Shown: in pieces, positions 1-7,869 of the stretch
Layout of the letters: each line of letters begins with the position of its first letter
Numbering within the stretch: the stretch's first letter is position 1
Assembly: GCA_013151835.1 (NCBI GenBank)
Contig: JAADHK010000048.1
Span: 1-43,902 of the forward strand
DNA from: Deltaproteobacteria bacterium
GTDB lineage: Bacteria > Desulfobacterota > Desulfobacteria > Desulfobacterales > Desulfosalsimonadaceae
Reading direction: 5' to 3'
Length of the DNA stretch: 43,902 nucleotides
The notes under the pieces: model-generated
What the model was told of the DNA's origin: nothing
The model's database searches: none
What the model saw: the letters and a program-made list of their open reading frames with translations, nothing else
Program-made: the position numbers and the translations under genes

Positions 1-120
1 GTCGCGAAATGCTCGGAATACTATATGTATGCCTCCGCTTTCGTGACACCACTACGCCTTGTATATGGAACTTTATACTTAGCCATCTTTACCGGGTTGT
101 CTGACTTTTTACGAGATCAT
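1..120 (+). mobile_element. MITE-like palindromic element, copy A (cut by window edge)
   Basis: The window begins inside this copy, in the left arm of its central hairpin (GTCGCGAAA...). It continues through the loop region TATAT, the complementary right arm and the distal tail, and ends in GACTTTTTACGAG plus ATCAT. It matches copies C, D and E throughout, with scattered substitutions. Its 5' half lies outside the window, so a flanking duplication cannot be checked. Nothing in it looks coding. Bases 121-251, up to the first gene, show no clear promoter or RNA. Confidence 0.8.
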
Positions 121-251
121 AAAAAATGCTCCGTTGCTTTTTTTAATGAATTGTTATATTTGAAGCCCACATTTACCGACATATGTACTCACTTCGCGGG
201 ATATTTTTTTGGGGTTGCGGAGACACGTATTTTACAGGAGCGTCAGAGCTG

Positions 252-3200
252 ATGAAAGAGAGTTTATCAAAAATAACGACAACACAAAACGGGCAGTCCA
301 ACGGGAAAAAATTGAGCCTCGGCATTTGCCTGGGCGCTTCCACCATATCTGTCGTTCAGGTGGAGGCCGGCAACAACGGCGACCAAAGGGGCAGCGCAGA
401 TAAAAACAATGGGACGCGCGTCGCTGATTTTTCTGTTCATTACCATGGCGGTGATCCAAAGCAGACCATGATGTCTGTTGTGGAAAACCTCGATTTTAGC
501 ACATTTGACAAAATCGCGGTTACCGGAAGAAAATTTCACAGGTTCGTAAACCTGTCCTCCATTTCAGAGCCGGAAGCGGTTGAGTATGCGTTTAAGTTCG
601 TAAAACCGAAAGAGGTTGTCTGCCCGGCGGTGGTGTCGGCCGGGGGTGAAACCTTCATGACCTATGTGCTGGACAGCAAGGGCAAGATATCCAACGTGCT
701 GACAGGCAATAAATGCGCTTCGGGCACAGGGGAGTTTTTTCTCCAGCAGCTCCGGCGAATGGACGTATCCCTTGAAGATTTAGAGGACTGGACTGATAAC
801 GAAGAGCCACGCCATGTATCGGGACGGTGCTCCGTATTTTGCAAGTCGGACTGCACCCATGCCACCAACAAGGGAATTCCAAAGTCAAAAGTCACGGCCG
901 GATTGTGTGTCATGATGTCGAACAAGGTCCTGGAGCTTTTGAAAAAAGTGGATCGTAAAAATATCATGGTGACCGGCGGGACAGCTTTGAACAAGATGAT
1001 GATAAGCAATCTTAAGGCTGAAATACCGGGGCTGATTGTTCCGAAAGAAGCTCCGTATTTTGAAGCCCTGGGTACGGCGTTGTGGGCTTTGGATCACCAG
1101 ACTGCGCCGTTTCCTGGAATAGAATCGCTTTTCAGAACAGAGATCGAACCGTTTGAATCTTTGCCTCCTCTTGCGGATTTTTCAGATCAGGTGGAATTTA
1201 AAACCATTAAAACAGATATAGCGAGAAAAGGAGATCACTGCATCCTGGGCCTTGACGTGGGGTCTACGACCACAAAGGCGGTGCTCTTGAGGAGAGACGA
1301 CAATGCCATGCTCGCCTCCATCTATCTGAGGACCAACGGCGATCCTGTCGGCGCATCGCGAAAGTGTTACGAAGCGATACTCGAGCAGGTGGCATCTGCG
1401 GTTGATCCCGACAGCATCAAAATTTCCGGCCTGGGCGTCTGCGGCTCCGGCCGCCAGATTGCAGGACTTCATGCCCTGACGGATGGTGTGATCAACGAGA
1501 TTATCGCACATGCCGCTGCAGCCGTATTTTTTGATGATAAGGTGGATACGATTTTTGAAATCGGCGGCCAGGACGCAAAATATACGTATATTACCAGCGG
1601 CGTATCATCCGATTATGCAATGAACGAGGCATGTTCTGCAGGGACCGGGTCATTTCTTGAAGAGTCGGCGTTAGAATCGCTGAATGTCGCCATGGAAGAC
1701 ATCGCGGATATTGCGATGAAAGGGAAAACCCCGCCGAACTTTAACGACCAGTGCGCCGCGTTTATCTCATCGGATATCAAGAATGCGATTCACGAAGGCG
1801 TGGCGCATGAGGATATCGTTGCAGGCCTGGTCTATTCAATCTGCATGAATTATGCAAACCGCGTCAAGGGGAACCGGCAGGTTGGAGAGAAAATCTTCAT
1901 GCAGGGAGGTGTGTGCTATAACCATGCCGTTCCTTTGGCCATGGCCGCCCTGGTGGGCAAACCGATCATTGTCCCTCCGGAACCCGGGCTGATGGGCGCC
2001 TTTGGCGTGGCCCTTGAGGTTAAGAAACGCATTGAAAACAACATTATGGAGGCGGGACAGTTTGACCTCAAAACCCTTGTGGCACGTGATGTAAATTACG
2101 GTAAATCCTTCATATGCGGCGGCGGAAAAGAAAAGTGTGACCGAAAATGCGAAATTGCAATGATTGAGCTGGAGGGGGAAAAATATCCCTTCGGCGGTGC
2201 CTGTAACCGATATTACAATTTAAGACGCAATATTTCATATGACATTAAAACCCTTGATCTGGTGAGGCTCCGGCAATCGCTTATTTTTGATAAATATGCG
2301 GCTTCGCTGCCGAAGGGGACAACACCCAAGGGCCGGGTGCTAATCAACCGAAGCTTCCTGGTGAATACCTATTACCCGCTGTATTCAACTTTTTTTACAG
2401 AACTGGGATATGACATCATCCTGCCGGATGCGCCGTCCCAGGAGGGGATCGACAGGCGGGGGGCGGCTTTCTGCTATCCTGCGGAACTTGCCCACGGGTT
2501 TTTCTATTCTTTGATCGAGTCGAGTGATCAGCGGGATTTTATATTTCTTCCCCATTTTAAAACCATACCCAGCAGCAACGGAGAGGCCAGCGCACAATTA
2601 TGCCCTTTTGTTCAGGGTGAAACATTTTATTTGCAGACCACATTCAGAGACCGGATTGAAAAATTAAAAGCAAAGGGCACGCAAATACTGACGCCGCTTC
2701 TGGATTTCAGGCAAGGACTTGAAACAGCAATCAACGAGTTTGTTGAGATTGCCGCAAAGATGGGCGAAGCAAAGAAAAAGGCCGTGGTTGCATTTAAAAA
2801 AGCGGTAGCCACACAGAACGCGTGCTTTGCCGAGATGAGGCAAACCGGTAAACGCGTGATGGCCGAGCTGGAATCAGATCCCGACAGAACGGCCGTGGTG
2901 GTATTTGCCAGATCCTACAACGGGTATGTGGAGGAAGCCAACATGGGGATTCCTCATAAACTGGTATCAAGGGGCGTCCAGGTCATTCCCATCGATTTTC
3001 TCAGCGTTGGGGAGGAAAGGGATAAAAAACACATGTACTGGGGGATGGGGCAGCTGATTATGAAGGCGGCCCGGTTTGTTGAAAAACACCCCCAGCTTTT
3101 TGGCACATACATCACCAATTTTTCCTGCGGTCCGGATTCATTTCTTATCGGTTATTTCAGAAGCATCATGGGTAAAAAGCCCTCCCTGACTCTTGAACTC

Positions 3201-4670
3201 GACAGCCATTCGGCAGATGCAGGGCTTGAAACACGCATAGAGGCGTATCTCGATATTGTGGCGGCATACCGGCAGCTTCAGGAACCCGGTAAGGCCCCGG
3301 ACCAAATAAAGCCGGACATCTACAGAGCAGCCAGAACATCTATTGTAAGGGGTGTTCCCATGGTGACCACATCATCCGGGAAAACGCTTCCCATGACGGA
3401 CCCGTCAGTCACAATGCTTTTTGCGTCTGTGGGTCGAATTGCGGGGGAAGCCCTGGGCGCCTGCTTTAAATCCAAAGGGATGAACGTGGTGGTTCACCCG
3501 CCTTCAGACGAGACGATTCTCAAGCTCGGCAGAGCCAACACAAGCTGTAAAGAGTGCCTGCCGCTGTTACTGACAACCGGATCATTGCTGAATTATATCC
3601 AAAATGAGAAAAAAGACGGAGAAATTCTTGTCTATTTTATGCCCACGGGGTCGGGGCCGTGCCGGTTCGGCCAGTACTATGTTTTTATGGAAGATTTGCT
3701 CAAACGATTAGATATCCCGGATGTGGCGCTTCTCTCCCTTTCATCGGAAAACAGTTACGGGGGGCTTGGCACCGAATTCCAGATCAGGGCCTGGTGGGCG
3801 GTAGTTGTGTCAGACGTTATGGAAGACATACGATCCATGATTCTTGCAAATGCCGCGGATGTTGACAGCGGGATGGCCATATTTGAAAAAGAATGGCGCA
3901 GGATACTGGATGTTCTTGAAACAAGTAATTTTTCGGGACTTGAAAACCAGCTTGAAAAAACGAGCTGGAATCTTGGCGAGATTCCCATGAAACAGCCGCC
4001 GACAGATGTCCCTCTGATCTTTCTTACAGGAGAAATGTTTGTACGGCGGGACGGATTGTCCCGCCGGTATCTGACCGAAGTTCTGGCTAAAAGAGGGCTT
4101 GCTACAACCTGTGCGCCCATTGCGGAATGGCTGATTTATTCGGACTACCTGGTCGATAAAAAGCTGGTCTATATGTCCATGACGCTATCTGAAAAAGTGG
4201 GCTTTATGATAAAAAAGAGATTCATGGCAAGACATGAAAAGCGTTTAAAGAACCTGCTGAAAAAATCGGGTCTTGTCCATGCTCAGATGGTGGATATTAA
4301 TACCGTCATCGATAATGCCAAATCCTATGTTTCACCCAATTTGGCGGGTGAAGTGATCCTTACCGTCGGAAGCGCCCTTACCGAAATTGTAAACGAGGCG
4401 TGCGGTGTCATTGCCATAGGACCTTTTGGCTGTATGCCGAACCGGATGTCCGAGGCGATATTAAACGAGACCATGAACCGGGAGGACAAGCTTGCAACCG
4501 CACCGCAAGACATGCGGCTCAAATCGATTCTTGAAGATATTGAGGAACTTCCTTTTCTGGCTATTGAAAGTGACGGATCTGCCTTTCCACAGGTAATTCA
4601 TGCAAAGCTTGAAGCCTTTTGCTTAAGGGCTGAAAGACTACATCACAAGATGATGCGGGCAAGAGGTTGA
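252..4670 (+). CDS. Large fused acyl-CoA dehydratase activase (BadF/BcrAD family x2, DUF2229, HgdB-like)
   Basis: About 1473 residues. Two ASKHA-type ATPase modules of the 2-hydroxyacyl-CoA dehydratase activator family lie in tandem. The first begins near residue 20 (LGICLGAST) and has cysteines at NKCASGTGEF (about 154) and RCSVFCKSDC (about 193-202). The second begins near 331 (LGLDVGSTTTKAVLL) and has NEACSAGTGSF (about 460) and NDQCAAF (about 498). In characterised activators the matching cysteines hold a [4Fe-4S] cluster at the dimer interface. A DUF2229-type region follows from about 640, then an HgdB-like region with TSCKECLPLL near 1097. By family knowledge such proteins couple ATP hydrolysis to low-potential electron transfer; the substrate here is unknown. 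The ATG at 252 is chosen because CAGGAG lies just upstream and conserved sequence begins soon after; a longer in-frame start at 183 is less likely. No dehydratase subunit genes are adjacent. Cytoplasmic. Confidence 0.85.
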   Translation: MKESLSKITTTQNGQSNGKKLSLGICLGASTISVVQVEAGNNGDQRGSADKNNGTRVADFSVHYHGGDPKQTMMSVVENLDFSTFDKIAVTGRKFHRFVNLSSISEPEAVEYAFKFVKPKEVVCPAVVSAGGETFMTYVLDSKGKISNVLTGNKCASGTGEFFLQQLRRMDVSLEDLEDWTDNEEPRHVSGRCSVFCKSDCTHATNKGIPKSKVTAGLCVMMSNKVLELLKKVDRKNIMVTGGTALNKMMISNLKAEIPGLIVPKEAPYFEALGTALWALDHQTAPFPGIESLFRTEIEPFESLPPLADFSDQVEFKTIKTDIARKGDHCILGLDVGSTTTKAVLLRRDDNAMLASIYLRTNGDPVGASRKCYEAILEQVASAVDPDSIKISGLGVCGSGRQIAGLHALTDGVINEIIAHAAAAVFFDDKVDTIFEIGGQDAKYTYITSGVSSDYAMNEACSAGTGSFLEESALESLNVAMEDIADIAMKGKTPPNFNDQCAAFISSDIKNAIHEGVAHEDIVAGLVYSICMNYANRVKGNRQVGEKIFMQGGVCYNHAVPLAMAALVGKPIIVPPEPGLMGAFGVALEVKKRIENNIMEAGQFDLKTLVARDVNYGKSFICGGGKEKCDRKCEIAMIELEGEKYPFGGACNRYYNLRRNISYDIKTLDLVRLRQSLIFDKYAASLPKGTTPKGRVLINRSFLVNTYYPLYSTFFTELGYDIILPDAPSQEGIDRRGAAFCYPAELAHGFFYSLIESSDQRDFIFLPHFKTIPSSNGEASAQLCPFVQGETFYLQTTFRDRIEKLKAKGTQILTPLLDFRQGLETAINEFVEIAAKMGEAKKKAVVAFKKAVATQNACFAEMRQTGKRVMAELESDPDRTAVVVFARSYNGYVEEANMGIPHKLVSRGVQVIPIDFLSVGEERDKKHMYWGMGQLIMKAARFVEKHPQLFGTYITNFSCGPDSFLIGYFRSIMGKKPSLTLELDSHSADAGLETRIEAYLDIVAAYRQLQEPGKAPDQIKPDIYRAARTSIVRGVPMVTTSSGKTLPMTDPSVTMLFASVGRIAGEALGACFKSKGMNVVVHPPSDETILKLGRANTSCKECLPLLLTTGSLLNYIQNEKKDGEILVYFMPTGSGPCRFGQYYVFMEDLLKRLDIPDVALLSLSSENSYGGLGTEFQIRAWWAVVVSDVMEDIRSMILANAADVDSGMAIFEKEWRRILDVLETSNFSGLENQLEKTSWNLGEIPMKQPPTDVPLIFLTGEMFVRRDGLSRRYLTEVLAKRGLATTCAPIAEWLIYSDYLVDKKLVYMSMTLSEKVGFMIKKRFMARHEKRLKNLLKKSGLVHAQMVDINTVIDNAKSYVSPNLAGEVILTVGSALTEIVNEACGVIAIGPFGCMPNRMSEAILNETMNREDKLATAPQDMRLKSILEDIEELPFLAIESDGSAFPQVIHAKLEAFCLRAERLHHKMMRARG

Positions 4671-4679
4671 GCGGGCAGT

Positions 4680-4747
4680 GGGGTCGGATCTTAATTATTA
4701 ACTGTTTGAGTTAAATGATTGTGCGGCAATATTTAAGATCCGACTCC
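4680..4747. repeat. REP-like inverted repeat
   Basis: Two 20-base arms (4680-4699 and 4728-4747) are reverse complements at 18 of 20 positions. Each carries the core GTCGGATCTTAA and they enclose a 28-base AT-rich loop. The element starts ten bases after the activase stop codon. It resembles REP-type elements mobilised by TnpA-REP (Y1) transposases, but none is in the window. It could also act as an mRNA 3' hairpin. It is unrelated in sequence to elements A-G. Confidence 0.7.
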
Positions 4748-4846
4748 ATTTTCGTTATTGAGTAAGTGGTGAATAAATACGACAGCAATTCTCGGGGGGA
4801 TAGGAAAAAATATTGGGGTAGCATTAAACAAGAGGGAGGGATGACT

Positions 4847-5119
4847 ATGCAAAATTTCTGGAAAATCATGATGGCGGGAAGTGTCGCAGGCTGGCTGTAC
4901 ATTTTTTTTGGTATATTCTTTCCATTTGAAAACACCACACTAAAAATCCTCTGGTGGTGTGTGATGCCGGCATGGGGCATCCTGCATCCCCTGGAACTTA
5001 CCATGTCACTGCCCATTGGAAAGGAAAAAGGATTAACGCCGGAACAGATATTTATTAAAACAATGGTGTTTGGTTTTACCTGGTGGCTGCCGGTGAAGCT
5101 GGGGGTTTTTGAGAAATGA
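4847..5119 (+). CDS. Small membrane protein of unknown function
   Basis: About 90 residues from the ATG at 4847, which has GGAGG seven bases upstream; the ATG at 4841 is too close to that ribosome-binding site and a more distal in-frame ATG has none. I do not recognise the family. Hydrophobic stretches include GWLYIFFGIFF near the N-terminus, a central tryptophan-rich stretch (ILWWCVMPAWGIL) and a C-terminal one (FGFTWWLPVKLGVF). These suggest two or three short inner-membrane segments. It lies alone between a REP-like palindrome and a convergent acyltransferase gene. The strong Shine-Dalgarno and consistent hydrophobicity support a real gene; function is not inferred. Confidence 0.65.
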   Translation: MQNFWKIMMAGSVAGWLYIFFGIFFPFENTTLKILWWCVMPAWGILHPLELTMSLPIGKEKGLTPEQIFIKTMVFGFTWWLPVKLGVFEK

Positions 5120-5137
5120 TCATTGGGCCGTTTCAAG

Positions 5138-5162
5138 CAAGGGATGAAATCATCATCCCTTG
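5138..5162. terminator. 10-bp perfect hairpin between convergent genes
   Basis: CAAGGGATGA and its exact complement are separated by a five-base loop (aatca). It lies 18 bases after the stop of the small membrane protein and before the end of the convergent acyltransferase gene. There is no U-tract on either strand, so intrinsic termination is uncertain; it may only protect transcript ends. Confidence 0.45.
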
Positions 5163-5265
5163 TCCGGAAAATGGCGATTTTTAAAAAGAAAACTAACCGG
5201 GCTTTATCGCCTCAATATTTGCTGAAACAACATAGGCGCCCGCATTGTTGCCGGGTACCCATTCA

Positions 5266-6168
5266 TTAACAATGGTGCGGCTTGATCGAATCTATGATCA
5301 TATCTTTTTTCCCCCAGAGCATATTTAACCATTGCCGGAATTTTTCGGCAAATTCCGGGTCATTTGCATAATCGCCCACGGATATCTCATCGGGAACGCG
5401 AAAGAAATCGACATTCACGATTATCCTTTTTATCCTGCCCGAGAAAAGATCCCAGAAAGTCACCCGGTCGGGTGAATAGACAATGGTTACATCCACTATT
5501 CCGGCCAGGTAATCCCGCATTTCTTCAACCACGACCGCCACTCCTCCGGCCTTCGGCGGAAGCAGGTTTCTGTAGGGTGAATTTTTTTGCATGTGCTTTT
5601 CGGGTGAAAAGCGGGTCCCCTCCAGGAAATTGATAACCGAAACCGGGGCTTTCTTGAAATTCCGGCACGCTTCACGGGCGGTTTCGAGGTCTTTTCCCGC
5701 CAGCTCGGGGTGTTTTGCCAGGACGGCTTTTGAATACCGTTTCATGTATGGAAAATCGAGAGCCCACCATGCCAGGCCCATTAGCGGAACCGTTCGCAGT
5801 TCCTGTTTGAGGAAAAACTTGAGAAACGGTAGCCTGTGGTTGAACAGGGCTTGCAGCACGAAGATGTCCACCCACGACCTGTGGTTGCTGAAGATAAGGA
5901 CCCAGCTTTTTTTATCGGGCAGTTTCTCGAGTCCCGTCACATCCCAGTCGATTTTTGTTGTCAGCCGGATTATGGCCCTGTTGCCGTCGATCCACCCCTT
6001 GCCTATCCAGATGCTGATCTTTGTGCAGAAATTCCGGAAAGATTCCGCCTTTATTAATCGCTTGAGAAATGCCACCGAATATAACAAAGGCACCCAGAAA
6101 AAAGTGTTCAGCCCCAGGAGTAGAAACCCCAGCGATCCGAGGATAAAGTCCGGTAAAAAACGAAGCAT
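5266..6168 (-). CDS. PlsC-type 1-acylglycerol-3-phosphate acyltransferase family protein (YihG-like)
   Basis: 300 residues. A hydrophobic N-terminal segment (about 8-32) probably anchors it in the inner membrane. The acyltransferase HX4D box is NHRSWVD (His96, Asp101) and the substrate-binding block is FLEGTRFSPE (EGTR at 183-186), both diagnostic of the PlsC/LPLAT superfamily. Family members transfer an acyl group to lysophosphatidic acid or another lysophospholipid. The long region after EGTR resembles YihG-type proteins more than short PlsC, so the exact acceptor is uncertain. It is monocistronic, and a second, distinct acyltransferase (DUF374) is encoded at 7141-7845. Confidence 0.85.
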   Translation of the reverse strand: MLRFLPDFILGSLGFLLLGLNTFFWVPLLYSVAFLKRLIKAESFRNFCTKISIWIGKGWIDGNRAIIRLTTKIDWDVTGLEKLPDKKSWVLIFSNHRSWVDIFVLQALFNHRLPFLKFFLKQELRTVPLMGLAWWALDFPYMKRYSKAVLAKHPELAGKDLETAREACRNFKKAPVSVINFLEGTRFSPEKHMQKNSPYRNLLPPKAGGVAVVVEEMRDYLAGIVDVTIVYSPDRVTFWDLFSGRIKRIIVNVDFFRVPDEISVGDYANDPEFAEKFRQWLNMLWGKKDMIIDSIKPHHC

Positions 6169-6342
6169 ATGTCACCGCCATGAATGTTCGTTATGAGTGC
6201 GCCTGCAAATACGCATTAATCCATTGCCATGCCTGTGTGATTGTTGCTATATATCAGAATTCACGAAAAAGGAAGCGGAAACAATATTAACGGTTTTCCA
6301 CACTATAATCAATGAATCCCCAAATATTAATGAGGTATGACA

Positions 6343-6537
6343 ATGACGCATGGAAAGATAACAAAATCGCTGGCGCATTTTTGTAAAGACACCTGTCCGG
6401 TATGCACAAAGGGCCGTGAAAAAGGGGAGGGTGTTTTATTCACCATGATTAAACTGGAAGAAAATCTGTGCCCGGCATGCAGATCTTATAAGAAGGTGTA
6501 TGGAAAACCGGCACATGAAAAATTGATGGCGTCGTAA
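6343..6537 (+). CDS. Small two-CxxC protein, possible zinc-binding
   Basis: 64 residues from the ATG at 6343, with GAGG about seven bases upstream; an ATG at 6337 overlaps that site. The protein has two CxxC pairs, CPVC and CPAC, about 27 residues apart in a lysine-rich context, suggesting a small zinc-ribbon-like fold. I do not recognise the family. The last residues (MAS) and the stop codon are read from the first bases of palindromic element copy B, so the original C-terminus may have been replaced by the insertion. It is small, with no conserved neighbour, so it might not be expressed. Confidence 0.5.
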   Translation: MTHGKITKSLAHFCKDTCPVCTKGREKGEGVLFTMIKLEENLCPACRSYKKVYGKPAHEKLMAS

Positions 6538-6660
6538 AAAGTCCCATCTACTGCGTTGTAGTGTTTTTTCAGTCACTCGGAATACTATATGTATGCCTTT
6601 ATTCCTGAAAAACCACTACGCTTTGTATATGGAACTTTTAACTTGAGCCATCTTTACCGG
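6525..6660 (+). mobile_element. MITE-like palindromic element, copy B (variant arms, 3' truncated)
   Basis: It begins GATGGCGTCGTAAAAAGTC, like copies C and D, and keeps CATCTACTGCGTTG, CTCGGAATAC-TATAT-GTATGCC, CACTACGC and TTGTATATGGAACTTTT. The hairpin arm between these blocks is different: TTTTTTCAG on the left and CTGAAAAA on the right, against GTCGCGAAA and TTTCGCGAC in the others. It ends around CTTTACCGG and lacks the distal GACTTTTTACGAG end, so no target duplication is visible. Confidence 0.8.
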
Positions 6661-6671
6661 CACATAAGCCC

Positions 6672-7037
6672 TTAATCGAAAATCGCCTGCAGCGTATCTA
6701 TTAATTCCTGCCGGTCAAAGGGTTTACATAGGGTTGAATCCGCTCCTACCCTTTTGGCCGCGACAAGGTAATCCCCGGCGTTGCCGTAGCCTCCGCCCGA
6801 GATTGCCATAATCCTTATTTTCGGGTAATCCCGCTTTAATTCGATGATGGTTTCTATTCCTTCCTTTTCCGGCATTATTATATCGGTAATAACTAAATCA
6901 ATCCGTGGATTGAGCTTTAATAATTTTAATGCTTCCTTGCCATTGATGGATACAGCCACATCATGACCTTCTTCTTGTAAAATTTTATATATCACTTCCC
7001 GGATTTCCGCACTATCATCGATTACCAGTATATTCAT
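6672..7037 (-). CDS. Single-domain response regulator (CheY-like receiver)
   Basis: 121 residues, just one receiver domain. The acidic pocket is IDD (Asp7, Asp8), the phospho-acceptor is Asp52 in LVITDIIMP, the switch serine is near 80 (AISGGG) and the conserved lysine is Lys105 (CKPFD). It has no output domain. The ribosome-binding sequence AGAGAGGA precedes the ATG. No histidine kinase or chemotaxis gene is nearby, so partner and output are unknown; stand-alone receivers act by protein contact or in phosphorelays. Element copy B lies directly behind its 3' end. Confidence 0.9.
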   Translation of the reverse strand: MNILVIDDSAEIREVIYKILQEEGHDVAVSINGKEALKLLKLNPRIDLVITDIIMPEKEGIETIIELKRDYPKIRIMAISGGGYGNAGDYLVAAKRVGADSTLCKPFDRQELIDTLQAIFD

Positions 7038-7140
7038 ATCGGTCCTCTCTTGCTTTAGCAGAACAGCAGATTTTAATTATAAGCTATTTGTATCCATTTC
7101 GGATATTTTTTAGCGCTTTAAAGAGTCAGGTGCCGACCTG

Positions 7141-7845
7141 TTATTTGAATATCTTTTTGATTCCCTCCGGGTTTGTCCAGATCAGGTCCGTATCATCGTA
7201 TAATTGCCTAAGCCGTTCTTCGACCAGTCGTCTTTTTATTTCAAAATCATCTTCATTCAGGTCTGCCGGGATATTTATGGGTGCACCGAACCTGATAATA
7301 ACGCGGGAAAAGGGTTTTGGCACCATAAATCTGTCCCAGCTATTTAAACACCACTTTTTTTGCGCGGATGTGATTGTCGGGACAATGGGAAGACCTGAAA
7401 CCTGGGCGATTCTCAGCAGTCCGGGCTTCACGACACCAAACGGACCCTTTGGACCGTCCACAATATGACCGATTTTATACCCGCCAAGCGCCAGGTTTTT
7501 TAATTTTTCCAGGGCTTCCCGTCCTCCACGGGTGGAGGAGCCTCTCACCGGCTCCCACCCCAGCATTTTGACACCTTGCGCGGCCATGTCGCCGTCATGG
7601 CTCTGGCTGATCATAATCGCGATGGGTTTTCGTTTTGCAAAAAATGTAATCCCCGGAAAAAAGCGCTGGTGCCATGAAATATAAATCAGGCTTTTATCAT
7701 GATCAATGAACCGGCGCTCATTTTCAGGGTCAACAATTCGCATCCTATGTGTGAAAGCAATCACTTTAACAATGAACAGGCCCACACGGGGCAGGAGCTG
7801 CCGATACAGGAGATGTTTAATTTTTCGTTTCATCTTTTGTCTCAT
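7141..7845 (-). CDS. DUF374 lysophospholipid acyltransferase family protein
   Basis: 234 residues. Motifs typical of DUF374 are visible: ISWHQRF (His59), SQSHDGD (80-86), RGSSTRGG (101-108) and VDGPKGP (DGPKGP at 130-135). The family belongs to the lipid acyltransferase superfamily and is commonly annotated as a lysophospholipid or lipid A-related acyltransferase; substrate unproven here. The start at 7845 lies 24 bases after the outer-membrane efflux gene on the same strand, so it is probably the last gene of the efflux operon. An ATG at 7833, preceded by AGGATGAGA, is an alternative start. It is basic near the N-terminus and presumably membrane-associated. Confidence 0.85.
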   Translation of the reverse strand: MRQKMKRKIKHLLYRQLLPRVGLFIVKVIAFTHRMRIVDPENERRFIDHDKSLIYISWHQRFFPGITFFAKRKPIAIMISQSHDGDMAAQGVKMLGWEPVRGSSTRGGREALEKLKNLALGGYKIGHIVDGPKGPFGVVKPGLLRIAQVSGLPIVPTITSAQKKWCLNSWDRFMVPKPFSRVIIRFGAPINIPADLNEDDFEIKRRLVEERLRQLYDDTDLIWTNPEGIKKIFK

Positions 7846-7869
7846 CCTGTTTCATTATGGCGCTCTGCA

